A stretch of 39,026 bases of DNA from Candidatus Kuenenbacteria bacterium RIFCSPHIGHO2_02_FULL_39_13 (GTDB taxonomy: Bacteria > Patescibacteriota > Patescibacteriia > UBA2196 > GWA2-42-15), in contig MFMW01000005.1 in assembly GCA_001783595.1 (NCBI GenBank), forward strand, positions 18,377 through 57,402, in the 5' to 3' direction. Below, one piece after another: positions 8,604 through 16,713 of this stretch (position 1 is its first letter; every line of letters starts with the position of its first letter). Under the pieces are notes generated by a model. It saw nothing but the letters and a program-made list of their open reading frames with translations, searched no databases and was not told the origin of the DNA. The position numbers were made by a program, and so were the translations under genes.

Positions 8604-10405
8604 AAATAACCATCAATCATAAGCAATACTTTAGCCAAGAGAGCCAGACTATTTTAGATGTTTGCCAAGCCAATGGTATTGATATCCCAACCCTGTGCAA
8701 ACATCCTGATTTAGTTATTCAAGGCAAATGCCGGATTTGCTTGGTTGAAGTTGAGGGGCAGGGGATTATTACTGCCTGCACTCAAACTGCGGCAGATGGC
8801 ATGGAAATCAAAACCGACACTTTACTTGTCAAGCGCGCTCGGGCGGTTAATCTGGAAATGATTTATGCCGAGCACATTGAAAAATGCTCTAGCTGCATTC
8901 AGGAACATTCTTGCGCTCTTAAAGATTATGCTAACCAGTATGGCCTTAAAATTACTCGCTACCAAGACCGCAAGGCTAAATTACCAGCCTGGCACTTTGG
9001 CGACTTTATCCAGTTTGATTCCAGTAAATGCATTGACTGCGGAATTTGTAGCGAAGTTTGCACTGATAAACAAACCTGTGATTTTTATCAGACCATTAAT
9101 AAAGGTTATCAAACTCAAACCAAACCAACTGATGATCCTAAAAAAGACTGCACCTACTGCGGCCAATGCGTTGTCCATTGTCCAGTTGGCGCGGTTCAGG
9201 GCGTGCCCCATTGGCAATTTGTGGAAGAGTTGCTAAAAAATAAAAAGACAAGCGCTAAAACTCTTGTGGCCCAAATTGCTCCCTCAATCAGAGTGAGTAT
9301 TGGCGAAGAATATAATTTTGCTTATGGCCAAATTACCAGCGGTCAACTGGCTGCCAGTATGCGCGCCTTAGGCTTTGATGTTGCTTTTGATGTTTCAGCC
9401 GGGGCTGATTTTACCAGTTATGAGGAAGCGCTTGAACTAATTCATTGGCTTGAGGCAAAAAAAGACCGTCCGATGTTCACTGCTTGCTGTCCAGCTTGGG
9501 TGAAATTTGTTGAATTTTATTATCCAGAATTTATCTCTCATCTCACCACCACTCGTTCGCCGCATATTCATTCAGCCATCATAACTAAAACTTATTGGGC
9601 AGAGCTTATGGGAAAAAAGCCGCAAGATATTATTGTTGTTTCCATTATGCCGTGTACGGCTAAAAAGCAGGAAATTAGTCTAACCACCCAGCGCTATCAG
9701 CATCTGCCCATCGTTGATTATGTGGTCACCACGCGCGAATATGTTTATCTGCTCCGCAGGGCAAAAATTGATTTTCCAAAATTGGCATCAAAAGAGCTGG
9801 ATAATCCACTGGGTAATTCCTCCGGCGCCGGCGTAATTTATGGCGCTAGCGGCGGTGTGATGGAATCAGCTCTTCGTTCTGCCGACTATATGCTGCGGGT
9901 AAAAAAAGAAACAGGCAGTTTAAAGCCAATTATCAATGGTGAAAATTATCAACTAATCAAAAATAGATATTCCCGGATTAGCCAAAGCAGAATTGAATTC
10001 ACACAAGTCCGCGGCCAACAAGGGATTAAAGAAGCAGCGGTAAATATTGGCGGCAAAAATCTGCGCGTAGCCATTGTGAGCGGTTTGGGCAGTGCCAGAA
10101 AATTGATTGAAAACATCAAAGCTAAAAAATGCCAGTATGATTATGTGGAAGTGATGGCTTGCCCAGGCGGCTGTATTGGCGGAGGCGGGCAACCACTGCC
10201 AGTCAGCGCTGAAATCAGGGCGAAGCGCGCCGCTGCGCTCTACAATATTGACCAAAACCTAGTCATACGGGTCGCTCATGAAAATAAATTTTTGCTGACT
10301 GTCTATCGTGATTATTTTAAGGGCAGACAAGAACTGATTGAACAATTAATGCATTGCCAGTATAATGTAGCTAACCGGGCAGGTTATAAAAAAATAACTA
10401 ACTAA
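8588..10405 (+). CDS. [FeFe] hydrogenase catalytic subunit
   Basis: N-terminal 2Fe-2S, HxxxCxxCxxxxxC, two 4Fe-4S motifs; H-cluster motifs FTACCPAW, MPCTAKKQE, EVMACPGGCIGGGGQP. Confidence 0.97.
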   Translation: MQKKIKITINHKQYFSQESQTILDVCQANGIDIPTLCKHPDLVIQGKCRICLVEVEGQGIITACTQTAADGMEIKTDTLLVKRARAVNLEMIYAEHIEKCSSCIQEHSCALKDYANQYGLKITRYQDRKAKLPAWHFGDFIQFDSSKCIDCGICSEVCTDKQTCDFYQTINKGYQTQTKPTDDPKKDCTYCGQCVVHCPVGAVQGVPHWQFVEELLKNKKTSAKTLVAQIAPSIRVSIGEEYNFAYGQITSGQLAASMRALGFDVAFDVSAGADFTSYEEALELIHWLEAKKDRPMFTACCPAWVKFVEFYYPEFISHLTTTRSPHIHSAIITKTYWAELMGKKPQDIIVVSIMPCTAKKQEISLTTQRYQHLPIVDYVVTTREYVYLLRRAKIDFPKLASKELDNPLGNSSGAGVIYGASGGVMESALRSADYMLRVKKETGSLKPIINGENYQLIKNRYSRISQSRIEFTQVRGQQGIKEAAVNIGGKNLRVAIVSGLGSARKLIENIKAKKCQYDYVEVMACPGGCIGGGGQPLPVSAEIRAKRAAALYNIDQNLVIRVAHENKFLLTVYRDYFKGRQELIEQLMHCQYNVANRAGYKKITN

Positions 10406-10414
10406 CAAGAAAAT

Positions 10415-10924
10415 ATGCTCAAAGCGATTACTTTACAAAGGGTAAATATCAGCTATGCTGCAAGATTTTTAGTCATCTTGACAATGGCCACTGGCGCACC
10501 GCTTATTGGCATCCACTCTCAATGGCTTACCGGCCCAATTGTCAACATGTCCCTAATTCTTGCTGTTTTTTTAATTGGAATTCGCGGAGCACTGCTGGTT
10601 GGAATTCTGCCATCAACTATTGCCCTAGGCACAGGTTTGTTGCCAGCGATTTTGGCGCCCATGATTCCTTTCATTATTATTTCTAATACTATTTTGATAT
10701 TAGTGGTTGACTGGTTTAAGAATTATAATTATTTTCTCGGTTTATTCTTCGCCGCCGGAGCAAAATATCTTTTTTTATTCATTACCTCAAGCATTGTCAT
10801 CAATTTATTATTAAATCAAGCTCTTGCCCCCACAGTGGCTGCGATGATGAGCTGGCCGCAATTTTTTACAGCTGTAATTGGCGGAGTATTGGCTTGGGGA
10901 ATATTAAAATTTATCAATAAATAA
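10415..10924 (+). CDS. small multi-TM protein next to hydrogenase
   Basis: 169 aa, several hydrophobic segments, 9 bp downstream of the hydrogenase stop. Confidence 0.75.
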   Translation: MLKAITLQRVNISYAARFLVILTMATGAPLIGIHSQWLTGPIVNMSLILAVFLIGIRGALLVGILPSTIALGTGLLPAILAPMIPFIIISNTILILVVDWFKNYNYFLGLFFAAGAKYLFLFITSSIVINLLLNQALAPTVAAMMSWPQFFTAVIGGVLAWGILKFINK

Positions 10925-11000
10925 TAAAAATACATGAGTAATAATGATAAAAATAAGTTATGAGCATCAAATCAATTAAAAATCCGAAACACAGACTGGT

Positions 11001-11040
11001 GTTGTAAAAATTACAACAATTGTAGTATAATTAAACTACA
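11001..11040 (+). promoter_or_regulatory. promoter with two palindromic operator-like sites
   Basis: GTTGTAAAAATTACAAC (11001-11017), TGTAGTATAATTAAACTACA (11021-11040) containing TATAAT. Confidence 0.65.
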
Positions 11041-11044
11041 TATA

Positions 11045-11602
11045 ATGTTAAGCAAATCTAAAACCACACGCAAGCTATTAGCTTTCTACTTCACTAACCC
11101 TCAAGCCAAAAAATATGTTAGACAGTTGGCCAGAGTTTTGGGTTTGGATGCCGGGAATCTTTCTAAAGAATTAAAAAAATTTGAAACACAAGGTCTTTTT
11201 TTATCTACTAGAAACGGTGACCAGAAAATTTTTTATCTCAATAAAAATTATCACTTATTTGAAGAATATAAAAATATAATTTTAAAAACTGAAGGTATTG
11301 AAGCTAGCTTAAAAAAATTACTATCTCAATTCAAGAAAATTGAGCAAGCATATATTTTTGGTTCTTTCGCTGATAATAGTCAAAGAACTGATTCAGATAT
11401 TGATTTACTGGTTATTGGCCAAGTTGATTTTGGCAAATTAAATAGGGGAATTAATCAGTTAGAAAAAAAACTCCAGCGCGAAATAAATCAGGTAGTCTAT
11501 AGTTCACAAGAATTTCAAGCACAAAAAAGAAAATCACCGTTTTTAAAAAATATTTTAAGAAATAAAAAGGTAATTTTAATTGGCCAAGATGAAACAAAAT
11601 AA
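11045..11602 (+). CDS. wHTH + MNT-type nucleotidyltransferase domain protein
   Basis: YVRQLARVLGLDAGNLSKELKKFETQGLF wHTH; GSFADNSQRTDSDIDLLVIG NTase motif. Confidence 0.88.
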   Translation: MLSKSKTTRKLLAFYFTNPQAKKYVRQLARVLGLDAGNLSKELKKFETQGLFLSTRNGDQKIFYLNKNYHLFEEYKNIILKTEGIEASLKKLLSQFKKIEQAYIFGSFADNSQRTDSDIDLLVIGQVDFGKLNRGINQLEKKLQREINQVVYSSQEFQAQKRKSPFLKNILRNKKVILIGQDETK

Positions 11603-12062
11603 TTTGGACAAAAAAATCAAAGAATTAAAAAGTAAAAATTTAGCTAAAAATTTTCAGGTTAGTTTTTCTGATATCATAAAATATTTAAATAGGGCGAAAA
11701 AAGAGTTAATCATCGCTCATAAAAATATTAAAATTGATAAAAATACATCTTGCGTCTTGATTTATCAGTCAATGCTTAAAGTTGGTCGCTGTCTAATGTT
11801 TTCTTATCATTTGCGGCCGATTGATGGGAGCCAGCATAAAACGACCATTGAATTTTGTGAAGTAATCATCGGAGAAAAATTTAGACAACTAATTGAAAGT
11901 TTTGACGAGCTAAGAAAAAAAAGAAATAAATTTGTTTATGATGTTACCGAAGTTGAAATTTCTGATTCTGAATTGAATTATTATTTTAAAGAAGCTCAAA
12001 AGCTGATTGAATTAGTTGATAAAATTATTAAGCATAAAAATCCTCAAAAAGAACTATTATAA
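11589..12062 (+). CDS. HEPN domain protein
   Basis: four-helix HEPN-like pattern with ELRKKRNKFVYDV motif; overlaps the MNT gene. Confidence 0.78.
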   Translation: MKQNNLDKKIKELKSKNLAKNFQVSFSDIIKYLNRAKKELIIAHKNIKIDKNTSCVLIYQSMLKVGRCLMFSYHLRPIDGSQHKTTIEFCEVIIGEKFRQLIESFDELRKKRNKFVYDVTEVEISDSELNYYFKEAQKLIELVDKIIKHKNPQKELL

Positions 12063-12074
12063 GGCCTTTCAGTT

Positions 12075-13169
12075 ATGAAATTTAAATCCCTTAAATATAT
12101 AAGAAATCTGGCTGGCAAACGTGTTCTCGTGCGCTGTGATTTCGATCTGCCCATGAAAAATTGCAAAATAATTGATGATACCAGATTAAAAGCGTGCGTG
12201 CCGACGATAAAATATTTATTATTTAAAGGCGCCAAGGTGGTTTTGGTGGGGCATTTGGGAAGACCAAAGGGCGTGGATGAAAAACTAAGTTTATTGCCGG
12301 TGAAAAATAAACTAGAAAAAATACTTGAAAAAAAAATAGTTTTTATAGATTGGGATGAGATCCCTAGCCGCCTTGCTCCTCGGAATGACATATCACTAAG
12401 AATGTTAGAGAATCTAAGATTTTACACTGGCGAAGAAAAAAATTCTAAAAAATTTGCCAAAAAATTAGCAAGCTTAGCAGATATTTATGTGAATGAGGCA
12501 TTTGCCGTGAGCCACCGCAGCGTCGCTTCGGTTGATGCCATTCAAAATTATCTGCCGAGCTACGCTGGGCTACGTCTTGAAAAAGAAATTGAGAATTTAT
12601 CAGCCGTTCTGAAAAATCCCAAACACCCAGTGATCCTTATTATCGGCGGAGCCAAAATTGAGACCAAGTTGCCGGTGATTAAAGAGTTTCAAAAAATTGC
12701 CGACCAAATTCTTGTGGCTGGCGCTGTGGCCAATACTTTTTTAAAAGCCGCCGGGGTGGAAGTGGGGAAATCATTAGTTGATGAAAAATATATTGATGAA
12801 GCAAAAAGTATTTTAAATTCAAAAATTTTACTGCCCGTTGACTGGCGCGTAAAGAATGGAAAGATTCTTGATATTGGTCCGCGGACTATTGAATTATTTG
12901 CGCAAAAAATTAAATTAGCCAAGACAATCGTCTGGAACGGACCAATGGGAAAGTTTGAAGAGAAAGAATTTGCCATTGGCACACAGGAAATCGCTAAGGA
13001 AGTTTTAAAATCAAAAGCAAAAGTTGTGATTGGCGGAGGAGACACAGACAAAATTTTACAGGGTAAAAAATTTGGCAGTAACATTTTTGTTTCCACCGGC
13101 GGCGGGGCAATGCTGGAATTTCTGGCAGGGAAAAAATTACCCGGTTTTAAAAGAATCTTTTTACATTAG
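12075..13169 (+). CDS. pgk: phosphoglycerate kinase
   Basis: GKRVLVRCDFDLPM, LVGHLGRPKG, NEAFAVSHRSVASV, GGAKIETKLPV, WNGPMGKFE, GGGDT. Confidence 0.97.
   Translation: MKFKSLKYIRNLAGKRVLVRCDFDLPMKNCKIIDDTRLKACVPTIKYLLFKGAKVVLVGHLGRPKGVDEKLSLLPVKNKLEKILEKKIVFIDWDEIPSRLAPRNDISLRMLENLRFYTGEEKNSKKFAKKLASLADIYVNEAFAVSHRSVASVDAIQNYLPSYAGLRLEKEIENLSAVLKNPKHPVILIIGGAKIETKLPVIKEFQKIADQILVAGAVANTFLKAAGVEVGKSLVDEKYIDEAKSILNSKILLPVDWRVKNGKILDIGPRTIELFAQKIKLAKTIVWNGPMGKFEEKEFAIGTQEIAKEVLKSKAKVVIGGGDTDKILQGKKFGSNIFVSTGGGAMLEFLAGKKLPGFKRIFLH
12358..12396. repeat. repeat-derived segment inside pgk
   Basis: agatccctagccgccttgctcctcggaatgacatatc, encoding EIPSRLAPRNDIS in a variable region. Confidence 0.5.
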
Positions 13170-13499
13170 GACTTTCGCGTTTGTCATTCCCTTGCTTGAC
13201 AAGGGAATCCAGTTTTTAAATAATAGTGCTGTTAGCTTATCCTCTGGATCCTCGGATCAAGTCCGAGGATGACGGAAGAAGAGCCCGAATATTTATTTGT
13301 CATTGCCCGACCCTCGATCGCAGCCGAGGGCAGGCTTGATCGGGCAATCCAGACAAAAAAACAAACAAAAAAGAATTATGGTAGTTAGATTAACAGAATG
13401 GATCCTCGGATCAAGTCCGAGGATGACAGAAGAGAGAGTCCGAGGATGACAGAAGAGAGTCTGTGGATAACAGAAGGAGGGCAAACGCGAAAGTCCTAA
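13166..13499. repeat. composite palindromic element bounded by an 18-bp perfect inverted repeat
   Basis: TTAGGACTTTCGCGTTTG (13166-13183) / CAAACGCGAAAGTCCTAA (13482-13499); inside, several GTCATyCC...GGATCCAG-type palindromes. Confidence 0.85.
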
Positions 13500-13515
13500 A
13501 AACTAAAAAATTAAC

Positions 13516-14862
13516 TTGAAATTTATGACCAGAATCAAAAACATCATTGCTCGTGAAATTTTAGACTCGCGCGGCGACCCAACCATTGAAGTTCAGGTAG
13601 TGTTAGAAGATGGTATTACTAACGCCATTGCTTCCGTGCCCAGCGGCGCTTCCATTGGCAGCCACGAAGCACTAGAACTGCGCGATGGCGATAAAAAACG
13701 TTATGGCGGCAAAGGCGTGCTCAAAGCCGTAGCTAACGTCAATAAAAAAATTGCGCCGATTCTCACAGGCGAAGAAATAACTAACCAGCAGCGCATTGAT
13801 CAGCTAATGATTGAACTTGACGGCACTCCTAACAAAGAAAATCTGGGCGCTAATGCCATTTTGGGCGTTTCTTTGGCTTGTGCTCGCGCCGCTGCTAAAA
13901 TCAAAAAACAGCCTCTTTATCAGCACATCCGCGAGCTGTATAACATTAAATTTCCAGGCTGGCGCATACCCATGCCTCAATTCAATATCATCAACGGCGG
14001 AAAACATGCTGATAGTAATTTAGACTTTCAGGAATTTATGATTATTCCCATCATCAACACCACTTTTTCAGAACGTCTCCGAGTTGGCACAGAAATATTT
14101 CATCAGCTGGGTAAAGTGCTTAAAGCAGATGGTCTTGACACTGATGTTGGCAATGAAGGCGGTTATGGTCCTGATATTGATTCTGCCGTTAAGGCGGTTG
14201 AATATATTTTGAGCTCTATTAAACAAGCAGGATACATTGCCGGTGAACAAGTGGTTCTTGGCATGGACGCCGGTGCCTCAACATTTTATTTGCCACAGGA
14301 AAAATTATACAACTTTAGTCTGGACGAATCATTTCTTGATTCAGACCAGCTTGTTTATCTTTATAAAGAATGGTTTGAAAAATATCCTTTCTTACTGCTT
14401 GAAGATCCTTTAGCAGAAGATGACTGGCAGGCTTGGATTAATATGACCAAAGAATTTTCCGAGCTAAATTTAAAAGTTCACAATTACCGGCTTGATAATA
14501 AAAAATTCATTAAACTTCATGAAAAAAATTTACACCCGATCATTGTCGGTGACGATTTATTTACCACTAATGTCAATCGCTTAAACGAAGGCATTAAACT
14601 CGGCGCGGCCAATGCCGTGGTTGTTAAGCCCAATCAAATCGGTACATTGACAGAAACAGTTAGATTTGCCGAGCTGGCCAAAGAAAATAATTATCAACTT
14701 GTTGTTTCCCACCGTTCTGGTGAAACTTATGATGATTTCATCGCTGACCTGTCCGTTGCTCTTGGCGCGGAATTCATCAAAGCAGGCGCGCCGTCCCGCG
14801 GAGAGCGTGTGGCAAAATACAACAGATTATTGAAGATTGAAGAGGAATTAGTTGACCAATGA
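13516..14862 (+). CDS. eno: enolase
   Basis: IIAREILDSRGDPTIEV, SVPSGASIGSHEALELRD, NQIGTLTET, VVSHRSGETYDDFIADL. Confidence 0.98.
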   Translation: MKFMTRIKNIIAREILDSRGDPTIEVQVVLEDGITNAIASVPSGASIGSHEALELRDGDKKRYGGKGVLKAVANVNKKIAPILTGEEITNQQRIDQLMIELDGTPNKENLGANAILGVSLACARAAAKIKKQPLYQHIRELYNIKFPGWRIPMPQFNIINGGKHADSNLDFQEFMIIPIINTTFSERLRVGTEIFHQLGKVLKADGLDTDVGNEGGYGPDIDSAVKAVEYILSSIKQAGYIAGEQVVLGMDAGASTFYLPQEKLYNFSLDESFLDSDQLVYLYKEWFEKYPFLLLEDPLAEDDWQAWINMTKEFSELNLKVHNYRLDNKKFIKLHEKNLHPIIVGDDLFTTNVNRLNEGIKLGAANAVVVKPNQIGTLTETVRFAELAKENNYQLVVSHRSGETYDDFIADLSVALGAEFIKAGAPSRGERVAKYNRLLKIEEELVDQ

Positions 14863-16190
14863 CCAAAAAGCAGTTAATACAAAGGGTAAATAACATTCAG
14901 TGGGAATGGGATTGGGGAAGGAAATTTAGTCCCTTGTTTAGTTATGCCGTTGTTTGTGCTTGGACCAAGGCGCGTCAGGAACTATCGGGACAAGTCAATA
15001 ATGTCATATTGTTCAGTAAAAATTATTACACGAATTTTTTTGTCAATATCAAAGATTTAAATCAAGCAGGTAAAAAGGCCTATGAATTGAGTACTCAAAA
15101 AGGATTTATTAATTTTTATGAATGCGAAGCACGAAGAGCCTGTCAAAAATTAATCAAACTATCTAAATTTGATAAGACCGGAGACTTGCTCAGTCAGTAT
15201 AATAACTGGCTTAATGCTTATGTGGCTGTTTTAGAATTTGTTGCTCATATTAGGATATTTAACAGAATCGGTGAGAAAAAAATAAGAGAATTTATAAATT
15301 CAAAAATAAAAAATTCTAAAAAACAAGTGGAAATATTTAGTATTCTTTCCGCGACAACAAGAATAAATGCTTTTGATGATTTTCATAAAAAAATAACGTT
15401 GGCCTATCAGAAAAAAACAAAAAACAATTTAATTTTAGAACAAATTGTTCGGGATTTTAAATGGATGCCTGTCGGCTATGGGGATGAGCCGGAATGGACC
15501 ATAAAAGATATTAAAAAACAATCACAAAGCTTTAGGCCGATCAAACCAAACAAAATAGACAAAAGTTTGATAATTAAAAAATTAGTGCCAAACCGCGAAA
15601 TTTTAAACCTGATTGCGGCCATTGATTTGTTTGTTTATTACAAAGATTATCTGCGCAGGATTTGTAATTATTGTCACTATTATTCGCGGCCTATTTTTAT
15701 AGCATTAGGCAAGCGATACAACTTAAGTTTGCAAGAATTAAAAATGTTGTTGCCGAAAGAAATTGGCAAGGTGAAGCCAAATAAGGGAAATATATTGTTT
15801 TCAGACAAGGGTAAAATTTATAAATTTAATTATGACGAAAAACTGGAGAATGAATTTTTTACTACTAATGATAAGAGCGTGGTTGGCACGGTCGCTAATA
15901 CTGGTAAGGTAAAGGGCGTGGTTGTAGTTGTTAATAACCCTAAAGATTTGAAGAAGGATTATAATAATCGTATTTTAGTTTCAGTAATGACAACACCTGA
16001 CATTACTATTGCCATTAAGAAAGCCAAAGCCATTATCACTGACGAAGGCGGTATTACCTGCCACGCGGCCATAATTTCCCGCGAACTCGGTATCCCCTGT
16101 ATTATCGGCACTAAAATCGCCACACATGTTTTAAAAGACGGAGATTTGGTTGAAGTTGACGCGGATAAGGGAATTGTGAAAAAAATATGA
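14859..16190 (+). CDS. PEP-utilizing enzyme mobile (phosphohistidine swivel) domain protein
   Basis: C-terminal ITDEGGITCHAAIISRELGIPCIIGTKIATHVLKDGDLVEVDADKGIVKKI. Confidence 0.85.
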   Translation: MTKKQLIQRVNNIQWEWDWGRKFSPLFSYAVVCAWTKARQELSGQVNNVILFSKNYYTNFFVNIKDLNQAGKKAYELSTQKGFINFYECEARRACQKLIKLSKFDKTGDLLSQYNNWLNAYVAVLEFVAHIRIFNRIGEKKIREFINSKIKNSKKQVEIFSILSATTRINAFDDFHKKITLAYQKKTKNNLILEQIVRDFKWMPVGYGDEPEWTIKDIKKQSQSFRPIKPNKIDKSLIIKKLVPNREILNLIAAIDLFVYYKDYLRRICNYCHYYSRPIFIALGKRYNLSLQELKMLLPKEIGKVKPNKGNILFSDKGKIYKFNYDEKLENEFFTTNDKSVVGTVANTGKVKGVVVVVNNPKDLKKDYNNRILVSVMTTPDITIAIKKAKAIITDEGGITCHAAIISRELGIPCIIGTKIATHVLKDGDLVEVDADKGIVKKI

Positions 16191-16300
16191 CCCTTCCCCA
16201 ACCCTCCCATTGGTAAGGGGAGGGAGCGGATTTAATATTAATCTGTGAAAAACCAGGTTCCCCCTCCTTACAAAGGAGGGGGACAAGGGGGTGGTCATTA
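16189..16300. repeat. GC-rich palindromic repeats upstream of DUF559 gene
   Basis: CCCTCCCattggtaaGGGGAGGG and TTCCCCCTCCTTacaAAGGAGGGGGA. Confidence 0.75.
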
Positions 16301-16306
16301 AATTCT

Positions 16307-16663
16307 ATGACCGTAATTTTCAACCAACACAAGTATAAACAAACACGACAGCTTTTAAGAAATAACAGTACTAAGGCTGAAAGAATTTTGTGGAATCATT
16401 TAAATGGCAATCAAATTGGAATAAAATTTCGTCGTCAATATAGCATTGGTGATTATATCGCAGATTTTTGCGCACCAAGAAAAAAGTTGATTATTGAACT
16501 TGACGGTGGAATTCATTTGGTCAAAAATCAAAGATTATATGACAAAGCAAGACAGCTGGATATTGAGCATTTGGGATTTAGGGTGATTAGATTTGCCAAT
16601 AAAGAAATAGCCCACAATCTTGATAAAGTGCTTGATAAAATTAAAAAAGAAATAAAAATATGA
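16307..16663 (+). CDS. DUF559 endonuclease domain protein
   Basis: RNNSTKAERILWNHLNGNQIGIKFRRQYSIGDYIADFCAPRKKLIIELDGGIH...RVIRFANKEI. Confidence 0.92.
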   Translation: MTVIFNQHKYKQTRQLLRNNSTKAERILWNHLNGNQIGIKFRRQYSIGDYIADFCAPRKKLIIELDGGIHLVKNQRLYDKARQLDIEHLGFRVIRFANKEIAHNLDKVLDKIKKEIKI

Positions 16664-16713
16664 GTAAGGTGGAAGAGTTTTGTTTAAATTTACCGTAGCA
16701 TAAATTTATTTGT

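Noticed and set aside
13293-13484. Minus-strand ORF (63 aa, SSVILGLDPRIHSVN)
   Set aside because: Spurious translation of the palindromic repeats between pgk and eno.
16111-16332. Minus-strand ORF (73 aa, HPLVPLLCKEGEPGF)
   Set aside because: Translation of the repeat upstream of DUF559, not a gene.
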